From NCBI RefSeq assembly GCF_007991735.1, contig NZ_BJYX01000001.1, positions 186,001 through 250,000 on the forward strand: a stretch of 64,000 bases of DNA, given 5' to 3'. The DNA is from Terrabacter aerolatus (GTDB lineage: Bacteria; Actinomycetota; Actinomycetes; Actinomycetales; Dermatophilaceae). Under the pieces are notes generated by a model. It searched no databases. It saw nothing but the letters and a program-made list of their open reading frames with translations, and was not told where the DNA came from. Shown piece by piece: positions 58,150 through 64,000 of this stretch. Numbering within the stretch: position 1 is the first letter of the stretch; each line of letters starts with the position of its first letter. The translations under genes were made by a program, and so were the position numbers.

Positions 58150-59007
58150 TCAGAGCTCGAGCCGCACCGTCGCCGCCGACTCGACACCCTCACGGAACGG
58201 AACGCCGTCGCGCGCAGCCCGGGCCACGGCCTCGAGGACCGGCGCCAGCCCGTCGTCGTCGACGTGACCCGCGACCTCGTCGGCGACGGCCTTGACCTGG
58301 TCGGGTGCGTTGCCCATGGCGACGCCCCACGCGGCCCAGTGCAGCATCTCGAGGTCGTTGCGCTGGTCGCCGCAGGCCACGGTGTGGATCGGCTCGACGC
58401 GCAGCTGGCGGCGCACGAGCTCCAGGGCGCTCGCCTTGGACACGCCCTCAGGGTTGATGTCGAGCCACGCGGACCAGCCGACGGCATACGACACCCCGTG
58501 CAGGCCGGCGCGCTCGACGAGCTCCATGAACTCCTCGGCCGTGGCCTCGGGCTGGCGGAGGGTGACGCGGGTGACGGGGTGGGCGATGAGCTCCTCCCAC
58601 TCGACCTCGCGGGACTGGCCCATGAGCTCGCCGTCGGGGAAGTGCCTGCTCACCTTGAAGCCGACGCCCGGCTCCTCGACGGCGATGAGGGCGTCGGGCA
58701 GGGCGACGCGCATCTTCTCGAGCACCGCGCGGGGGTCGAAGGTCACCATGTCGATGATGGAGTAGCCCTCTGCCGCGGCCGGGTCGAGGCGGAGCGTCAG
58801 GGCGCCGTTGGAGCAGATGGCGTAGCCCTCCCGCAGCCCGAGGGCCTCGAGGATCGGTGTCGTCGCGATGATCGATCGGCCGGTCGCGATGACGACGGCG
58901 ACGTCGTCCGGCAGGGCCTGCACGGCGTCGCGGACGCGGTCGGAGAGCTCGCCCATGTGGTTGAGGGTCGTGCCGTCGAGGTCGAGGGCGAGCAGTCGCT
59001 GAGCCAT
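58150..59007 (-). CDS. HAD-superfamily phosphatase, Cof type (IIB)
   Basis: This 285-residue phosphatase has motif I DLDGTT (Asp9 nucleophile, Asp11), motif II ATGRS, the lysine in EGVSKASAL and motif IV CGDQRNDLEML, with a class IIB cap in the middle. These enzymes hydrolyse sugar phosphates or related metabolites. TACGGT lies 6 nt before the ATG. An upstream in-frame start adds 12 Arg-rich residues and is less likely. Confidence 0.93.
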   Translation of the reverse strand: MAQRLLALDLDGTTLNHMGELSDRVRDAVQALPDDVAVVIATGRSIIATTPILEALGLREGYAICSNGALTLRLDPAAAEGYSIIDMVTFDPRAVLEKMRVALPDALIAVEEPGVGFKVSRHFPDGELMGQSREVEWEELIAHPVTRVTLRQPEATAEEFMELVERAGLHGVSYAVGWSAWLDINPEGVSKASALELVRRQLRVEPIHTVACGDQRNDLEMLHWAAWGVAMGNAPDQVKAVADEVAGHVDDDGLAPVLEAVARAARDGVPFREGVESAATVRLEL

Positions 59008-59013
59008 GCGCTC

Positions 59014-59019
59014 ACCGTA
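59014..59019 (-). promoter_or_regulatory. -10-like box TACGGT, 6 nt before the HAD gene
   Basis: TACGGT, GAGCGC, ATG at 59007 on the minus strand. A leaderless start is likely. Confidence 0.5.
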
Positions 59020-59210
59020 TCTCCCGCCCCGCCGAGCCCTCACACCACCGGAGACTCGTCACCGTCGCTTCGCTGCACCTCCACCCGGGGGTCACCTGAG
59101 CGCCGTCCGGCGGACGACCCTTGCTCCACGGAGCGTGCCGACACGCCGCACGACGCGCCGCCGCTGCCGGTTGTCGGTGACCAACGGTCGTCGGCGGGCG
59201 ACACCCGGTC

Positions 59211-60578
59211 TCAGGCGAGGCGACCCAGGGCGTCCTCGATGCCGCGGTGCAGGGTCGGGTAGGCGTAGATCATCGACCGAAGCCGGTCGACGGGAACCTC
59301 GCCGTGGACGGCGACGGCGAGCGCCCCGAGCACCTCTCCCCCGGCGGGGCCCATCGTCGTGGCCCCGACGACCACCCCCCGGTCCGCGTCGACGACGACC
59401 TTGATCAGGCCGTCGGACTTCGCGATCCAGCCGCGGGTCGTCTCGCCGAGCGGCGTCAGTCCCACCTGCACGTGGGCGAGCTTCTCCCGCGCCTGGGCCT
59501 CGGTCATCCCGACCGCACCGACCTCGGGATCGGTGAACGTGACGCGCGGGAGGGCGGCATACTCCGCCGGCGGGCCGTCGTCGCCGAGGACGTCGCGGAT
59601 GACGACCCCGGCCTGGTACATCGAGACGTGCGTGAAGGCGCCCTTGCCGGTGATGTCGCCGACCGCCCACACGCCGTCCGTGACGCGGCAGCGGTCGTCG
59701 ACGGGTGCGGTGCGCGAGTCCTTCGCGACGCCGACGGCGTCCAGCCCGACGGCGGCCGGGTCGGCGCGACGGCCCGCTGCGACGAGGAGCTTCTCGGCCG
59801 TCAGCGAGGTGCCGTCGGCGAGGGTGACCGTGAAGGTGGACCCGTCGTGGGTCACCTTCTCGGCACCGACTCCCTGGTGCACGGTCACCCCGTCGGCCTC
59901 CAGGGCGGCCCTGAGCTTCTCGGACGCCTCCGGCTCCTCGAGGGAGAGGATGCGGTCTGCCGCCTCGACGATCGTCACGGCGACGCCGAAGCGCGCCATG
60001 ACCTGGCTCAGCTCGCAGCCGATGGCGCCGCCGCCCAGCACGACGATGGAGGCGGGCAGCTCCGTGGCCTCGACGATCTCGTGGTTGGTCCAGTAGGGCG
60101 TGTCGCGCAGGCCCTCGACCGGAGGGATGGCGGCCGTCGTGCCGGTGTTGACGACGATGCCCTTCGTCGCCGTGTAGGCGGTGCCGTCGACGTCGACGCG
60201 TCCGGGCCCCGAGATGCGACCGGATCCGCGCACGAAGGTCGCGCCCGTGCCGACGAGCCGGTCGACGGCGACCTTGTCGTCCCAGTTGTCGGTGGCCTCC
60301 TCACGGATGCGCCTGGCCACGACCGACCAGTCGGGGGTGACCTCGCCGACGGTGCCGGCCAGCCCGTCGACGCGTCGCGCCTCGGCGAGCGCGTCGGCCG
60401 CGCGGATCATCATCTTCGACGGGATGCAGCCCCAGTACGGGCACTCGCCGCCGACGAGCCCGCGGTCGACCCCGAGGACGCGCAGGCCGCGCTCGGCGAG
60501 GCTGCCGGCGACGTGCTCACCGCCTGGGCCGAGCCCGATGACGATGACGTCGAACGTGTGGTCGGAGTCGGTTGCCAT
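59211..60578 (-). CDS. FAD/NAD(P)-dependent disulfide-reductase family protein
   Basis: This 455-residue flavoprotein of the dihydrolipoamide dehydrogenase/mercuric reductase fold has an FAD motif GLGPGGEHVAG (15-25), the redox pair CPYWGC (Cys46, Cys51), the NAD(P) motif VVLGGGAIGCELS and AVGDITGKGAFTH. The C-terminal catalytic segment reads YAYPTLHRGIE where E3 enzymes have HAHPT..SE. The proton-transfer His is therefore missing and a classical E3 role is unlikely. Members like this are often annotated as mercuric-reductase-like or quinone reductases. Confidence 0.88.
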   Translation of the reverse strand: MATDSDHTFDVIVIGLGPGGEHVAGSLAERGLRVLGVDRGLVGGECPYWGCIPSKMMIRAADALAEARRVDGLAGTVGEVTPDWSVVARRIREEATDNWDDKVAVDRLVGTGATFVRGSGRISGPGRVDVDGTAYTATKGIVVNTGTTAAIPPVEGLRDTPYWTNHEIVEATELPASIVVLGGGAIGCELSQVMARFGVAVTIVEAADRILSLEEPEASEKLRAALEADGVTVHQGVGAEKVTHDGSTFTVTLADGTSLTAEKLLVAAGRRADPAAVGLDAVGVAKDSRTAPVDDRCRVTDGVWAVGDITGKGAFTHVSMYQAGVVIRDVLGDDGPPAEYAALPRVTFTDPEVGAVGMTEAQAREKLAHVQVGLTPLGETTRGWIAKSDGLIKVVVDADRGVVVGATTMGPAGGEVLGALAVAVHGEVPVDRLRSMIYAYPTLHRGIEDALGRLA

Positions 60579-60753
60579 GTCGACAGCCTGTCTGGTCGGC
60601 GCCCCGGTGGAAAGGGGCGCCCCCGTGACGGCGGCCAGCGAACTCCGAGCAAACCCTCAGGATGGGCTGCGAACCTCGTGCTTTTGTATGTGGTCGCGTG
60701 GGGACGACCGAGGAATGCAGGCCCCGAACGCGAACGACAGTGGAGGACGAGCA

Positions 60754-62430
60754 GTGACCAGCAGCCCCGACGGCCGACCGGGCCCCGAAGGACTCGACGC
60801 CCCCGAGGGCACTGAGCACCCCGACGCGTCCGGGCAGCCCGGCCAGCCCGGCCAGCCCACCCGCGGGACCGAGCCCACCGAGGGCTCGGCACGCCCGCGC
60901 CGCCGCAAGCGGTGGTGGATCCTCGGCATCGTGGCGGCGCTCGTCGTCGCCCTCGCAGGCTACGGGGTGTTCCAGTACTACTCGCTCGATGCCGGGATCC
61001 GACGCTCGTCCGCGTTGGCCGGCGCCGCGCAGTCGACGCACGGCGACACGAACCTGCTCGTCATGGGCCTCGACAGCCGGCTCGACGAGAACGGCGACCC
61101 GCTGCCCCAGGCGATGTACGCGGCCCTCCACACCGGGGACGCGAGCCACGGCGGCCTCAACGCCAATGTGCTCATGCTCGTGCACATCCCCGGGGACGGG
61201 AGCCGGGCGACCGCCATCTCGATCCCCCGCGACGACTACGTCGACTTCGTCGGCTGCCCCGACGGCGAGTGCAAGGGGAAGATCAAGGAGGCCTACGGAC
61301 TCGCCTACGACCAGGAGCAGCGTCGTCTGGCCAAGCAGGGCGTCAAGGGCCACGCCGCGAACCAGCAGGCGCGCGAGGCGGGGCGCAGGACCGAGATCGC
61401 CACGGTGCGCCAGTTCCTCGGCGGCGTGCCGATCGACCACTTCGTCGAGGTGACGATGGCGGCCTTCTACCAGATCGCCCAGAACGTCCAGCCGATCCAG
61501 GTCTGCGTCAAGGAGAACACCCAGGACAGCTTCTCGGGGGCCAAGTTCCACGCCGGCCTGCAGGAGATCAACGCCTCGCAGGCGGTGGCCTTCGTGCGAC
61601 AGCGGCGCGACACCGTGCACCCGGACCTCCAGTTCACCGACCTCGACCGGTCCCGTCGGCAGCAGGCGTTCATCGCCTCCCTCTTCCACCAGCTGAAGCA
61701 GGCGAACACCTTCATCAACCCGGCGACCATCTCGAGCCTGATCAACGTCGCAAAGCAGAACACGGCGATCGACGCCGGGCTCGACCCGATCGGTCTCGCG
61801 CGTGACGCCTCGGCGATCTCGGGCGGCAACCTGCACTTCTTCACGCTGCCCGTCCAGCGCTTCGGCTTCGACCCGCTCGGACAGTCGGTCAACTTCGTCG
61901 ACGTCCCCGTCATCCGCAGCACCGTGCACGCGATCCTGACCACCGGCAACGCGCCGACGGCCTCCGCGACGCCGCACCCCTCGACCACGACGAGCGCCAG
62001 CACGACTCCCGACCGCAAGGTCGACGTCATCAACGAGTCGGGCGTGGCCGGCCAGGCGCGGCTCGTGCTCGACGCGGCCGTCGGCACGGGCTACCGCCCG
62101 GGACTCACCTCCACCGGGGTGCGCCGCGTGACGTCCGTCGTCGACTACGCCCCCGGGGACTCCGCCGCGGCGCAGTCCCTCGCGGACTTCCTCGGCGGCA
62201 TCCAGATCCGCGAGCGGGCCTCGACGCCGTCGGGCTCGCTCATCGTGCGCGTCGGCAACGGCTTCACCCTGCCCGCCGCAGCGGCGGCGGCAGCACGGAC
62301 GGGCTCTCCCACCGCGGCTCCGACGCCCCCTCCCGCCACCGCGGTCTCGGCCGTGGGCGGTGGACGCGCCGGGCCGCCGCCCACCGCGCTGACCGACCTG
62401 TCCGGAGGCGGGATCCCCTGCGTCAAGTGA
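60754..62430 (+). CDS. LytR-CpsA-Psr (LCP) family protein with LytR_C domain
   Basis: This 558-residue protein has a Pro/Gly/Thr-rich cytoplasmic N-terminus, one membrane helix (WWILGIVAALVVALAGYGVF, about 50-70), the LCP domain (NLLVMGLDSR, AISIPRDDYVDF, then INASQAVAFVRQRRD) and a C-terminal LytR_C domain (VDVINESGVAGQARLVLDAAV). LCP enzymes attach glycopolymers to peptidoglycan from lipid carriers. The GTG at 60754 has GGAGGA at ideal spacing and is preferred to the ATG at 60715. An Ala/Pro-rich C-terminal tail follows. Confidence 0.93.
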   Translation: MTSSPDGRPGPEGLDAPEGTEHPDASGQPGQPGQPTRGTEPTEGSARPRRRKRWWILGIVAALVVALAGYGVFQYYSLDAGIRRSSALAGAAQSTHGDTNLLVMGLDSRLDENGDPLPQAMYAALHTGDASHGGLNANVLMLVHIPGDGSRATAISIPRDDYVDFVGCPDGECKGKIKEAYGLAYDQEQRRLAKQGVKGHAANQQAREAGRRTEIATVRQFLGGVPIDHFVEVTMAAFYQIAQNVQPIQVCVKENTQDSFSGAKFHAGLQEINASQAVAFVRQRRDTVHPDLQFTDLDRSRRQQAFIASLFHQLKQANTFINPATISSLINVAKQNTAIDAGLDPIGLARDASAISGGNLHFFTLPVQRFGFDPLGQSVNFVDVPVIRSTVHAILTTGNAPTASATPHPSTTTSASTTPDRKVDVINESGVAGQARLVLDAAVGTGYRPGLTSTGVRRVTSVVDYAPGDSAAAQSLADFLGGIQIRERASTPSGSLIVRVGNGFTLPAAAAAAARTGSPTAAPTPPPATAVSAVGGGRAGPPPTALTDLSGGGIPCVK

Positions 62431-62501
62431 GTCGACGGCCGTAGCGGCGCTCCCGCTCGCGCCGGGGGCGCCGGGCCGCCGGCCGGGGCGCGAGCGTGGC
62501 C

Positions 62502-62541
62502 GTGAACTGGGCGTGAACGTGGGCGTGAACGTGGCGTGAGC
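62502..62541. promoter_or_regulatory. Four GTGAAC-type direct repeats before the TauE/SafE gene
   Basis: GTGAAC at 62502, 62513 and 62525 and GTGAGC at 62536, i.e. spaced 11, 12 and 11 bp. On the other strand this reads GTTCAC, the core of PhoP (PHO-box) direct repeats in actinobacteria. The array ends 44 bp before the next start codon. Confidence 0.5.
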
Positions 62542-62584
62542 GGCCCGGGAGGCCGACGGGGCGCAGGGCCTACGCTGCGATCCC

Positions 62585-63319
62585 ATGACCGTGACGACGC
62601 TGGTGCTGCTCGGCGTGGCAGCGCTGCTCGTCGGCTTCGCCAAGACGGCCATCGGCGGCATGGGCAGCGTCGCCGTCGCGATCTTCGCCCTCGTCCTGCC
62701 GACGAAGGAGTCGACGGCCGCGATCCTGCTCCTGCTGCTCATCGGTGACGTCGTCGCGGTGTGGCACTACCGCCGGGACGCCGACCTCGGGCTGCTGAGG
62801 CGTCTCATCCCCGCCGTCCTGCCCGGTCTCGCGCTCGGCGCACTCTTCCTCGCCTGGGTCGACGACACGACGCTGCGCCGGTCCATCGGCGGCCTGCTGC
62901 TCGTGCTCGCGGCGCTCCAGCTCGTCCTCACGTGGCGCTCGCCCGACACGACGCGCGTCGGCTCGTCCAGGGTCGCGGCGGTCGGGACGGGCGCCGCGGC
63001 GGGCTTCGCGACGATGACGGCGAACGCGGCCGGTCCCGTCATGACGCTCTACCTCGTCGCGCAGGGGGTCGAGAAGCGCCGCTTCCTCGGCACGAGCGCC
63101 CTCTTCTTCTTCGGCGTCAACCTGTGCAAGGTGCCCTTCAGCGTCGGCCTGGGGCTCTTCGGGGCCCAGACCCTGTGGCGCACGGCCCTGCTCGCACCGC
63201 TCGTGCTCGTCGGGACGTGGATCGGGCTGCACACCGCACGCCGCCTCAGCCAGACCCGCTTCGACCAGGCCGTGCTCGTCGCCACCGTCGTCTCCGCGCT
63301 GGCCCTCGTCGTCCGCTGA
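62585..63319 (+). CDS. TauE/SafE-family membrane permease
   Basis: This 244-residue permease has about eight helices. The first helix motif LLVGFAKTAIGGMGSVAVAIFALVLP and the repeat-related GAAAGFATMTANAAGPVMTLYLVAQG in the second half are the family signature. Members export sulfite/sulfonate or other organic anions. TACGCT lies 8 nt before the ATG, and an array of GTGAAC repeats lies upstream. If PhoP controls it, phosphate or a phosphorus compound would be a better guess than sulfur. Confidence 0.9.
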   Translation: MTVTTLVLLGVAALLVGFAKTAIGGMGSVAVAIFALVLPTKESTAAILLLLLIGDVVAVWHYRRDADLGLLRRLIPAVLPGLALGALFLAWVDDTTLRRSIGGLLLVLAALQLVLTWRSPDTTRVGSSRVAAVGTGAAAGFATMTANAAGPVMTLYLVAQGVEKRRFLGTSALFFFGVNLCKVPFSVGLGLFGAQTLWRTALLAPLVLVGTWIGLHTARRLSQTRFDQAVLVATVVSALALVVR

Positions 63320-63350
63320 CACCCGGCCGGGAGCGCCTAGGGTGCTTGGC

Positions 63351-64000
63351 ATGACGCTTCCCGCCGACGACCTCGAGCTGATCCGTGCCTCCCGCCAGGC
63401 CTGGGGCGCGCTCGAGACGGTGCACGTGCTCGGCTACTTCGCCGACGAGGTGCGTGAGGCCTACGTCGCCCTCGGGCTGCACCCGCGCCTCAGCTACTTC
63501 GCCGCCCGCTCGGCCGCCTTCGGGGCCGTCGGGCCGGAGGTGCCGACCGCCACCTTCTACGTCTTCGCGCCGTGGCTGCACGCCAAGGCGCTGCCCGCCT
63601 CCTGGGCGGTCGCGACCCCCGACCGGGTGCAGCAGGCGCGACGTGACGCCATGTCGGTCGTGCTCGACCGCGTCGTCGGCGACACCGACGTCTCCGAGCT
63701 GCTCGACCTCGTCCGCACCGTGTGCGCGGGTCTGACGTCGCACGGTCGTCCGTTGTATGCCGCCCACGCCGGCCTCGCGTGGCCCGACGAGCCGCGCCTC
63801 GCCCTCTGGCACGCGACCACCCTCGTCCGCGAGCACCGCGGGGACGGGCACGTGGCGGCGCTGCTGCGGGCGGGCCTCGACCCGGTCGAGTCGATCGTCG
63901 TCGGCGGGATCTTCTCGCGCAACACCGACTTCATGCGGTCGAGCCGCGGCTGGTCCGACGAGGAGTGGGCCGCCGCGACGTCCCGGCTCACCGAGCGTGG
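63351..64000 (+). CDS. SCO6745-like protein, truncated by the window end
   Basis: 216 codons are visible and the frame is open to the edge. The sequence reads ARQAWGALETVHVLGYFADEVREAYVALGL-like text, with RLSYFAARSAAFGAVGPEVPTATFYVFAPWL, APDRVQQAR-like and DLVRTVCAGL segments, matching the actinobacterial SCO6745 family (helical, unknown function; SalK-related). TAGGGT lies 7 nt before the ATG at 63351. No stop is seen. Confidence 0.8.
   Translation, partial: MTLPADDLELIRASRQAWGALETVHVLGYFADEVREAYVALGLHPRLSYFAARSAAFGAVGPEVPTATFYVFAPWLHAKALPASWAVATPDRVQQARRDAMSVVLDRVVGDTDVSELLDLVRTVCAGLTSHGRPLYAAHAGLAWPDEPRLALWHATTLVREHRGDGHVAALLRAGLDPVESIVVGGIFSRNTDFMRSSRGWSDEEWAAATSRLTER

Noticed and set aside
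59211-60578. E3 subunit for the bkd complex
   Set aside because: The HPT catalytic motif is missing and the gene is far from bkd.
1724-63762. GTATGCCG as a polar KOPS- or Chi-like signal
   Set aside because: 21 forward and 22 reverse copies are evenly mixed along the window; a polar signal would show strand bias on one replichore.
1-64000. tRNA or rRNA genes
   Set aside because: No cloverleaf with the GTTCRANNC T-loop and no rRNA-like conserved block was found by eye on either strand; a tRNA search program would settle this.

Overview
The window is 64 kb of very G+C-rich DNA (by eye at or above 70%), densely coded on both strands, with frequent GTG starts and ATGA/GTGA gene overlaps. It looks like the chromosome of an aerobic actinobacterium. 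Supporting features are an F420/Ddn-type oxidoreductase, CsoR-type copper control, a LytR-CpsA-Psr cell-wall enzyme with a LytR_C domain, an ECF42 sigma factor with a DGPF partner, a short-Q-loop cytochrome bd oxidase followed by cydDC, and phenylacetate catabolism genes. A member of the Micrococcales is plausible, but the genus is not shown by the sequence. I see no rRNA, tRNA, CRISPR array, insertion sequence or prophage.

Layout. 1-2489 (-): branched-chain 2-oxoacid dehydrogenase E1 alpha, E1 beta and the start of E2. 2789-6402 (-): an orphan AAA ATPase and three tandem paralogous membrane proteins of no recognised family. 6445-7614 (-): a HisC-type aminotransferase. 7760-14001 (+): phosphofructokinase, a holin-like membrane protein, SbcD-SbcC nuclease and a DUF1304 protein. 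13994-18886: MFS exporter and paaN (-), diverging from a 3-hydroxyacyl-CoA dehydrogenase and paaI (+). 18962-22082: DEAD-box helicase (-) diverging from a secreted ScyD/ScyE-like propeller (+). 22253-24965 (+): polar amino-acid ABC transporter. 25088-27009 (+): paaK and a Ddn-like protein. 28160-36243: GntR regulator (-), cydABDC, a BlaI-type repressor and an M56 peptidase (+). 36307-42882: galE, an MFS exporter, an LMW tyrosine phosphatase, a VOC protein, purB and a YjbR protein. 42888-45978 (+): csoR-copZ-copA copper operon with a clear CsoR box. 46132-47775 (-): VOC protein and rRNA methyltransferase. 48060-50209 (+): OmpR-type two-component system. 51114-52335 (+): a yybP-ykoY (Mn2+) riboswitch and TerC exporter. 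52474-60578 (-): lipoprotein, phosphotransferase, amidohydrolase/uracil-DNA glycosylase pair, DGPF/ECF42 pair, HAD phosphatase and flavin disulfide reductase. 60754-64000 (+): LCP protein, TauE/SafE permease and a truncated SCO6745-like gene.

The regulatory DNA is the most informative part. (i) The octamer GTATGCCG occurs 43 times by hand count on both strands and seems to dictate rare codons. (ii) An 11-bp tandem repeat lies 41-42 nt from the start codons of both the two-component operon and a lipoprotein gene 5 kb away, which suggests a small regulon. (iii) Two related long palindromes lie in unrelated intergenic gaps. (iv) At least nine genes have a -10-like TANNNT exactly 6 nt before the start codon, which points to leaderless mRNAs. 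(v) A GTGAAC direct-repeat array precedes the TauE/SafE permease gene.
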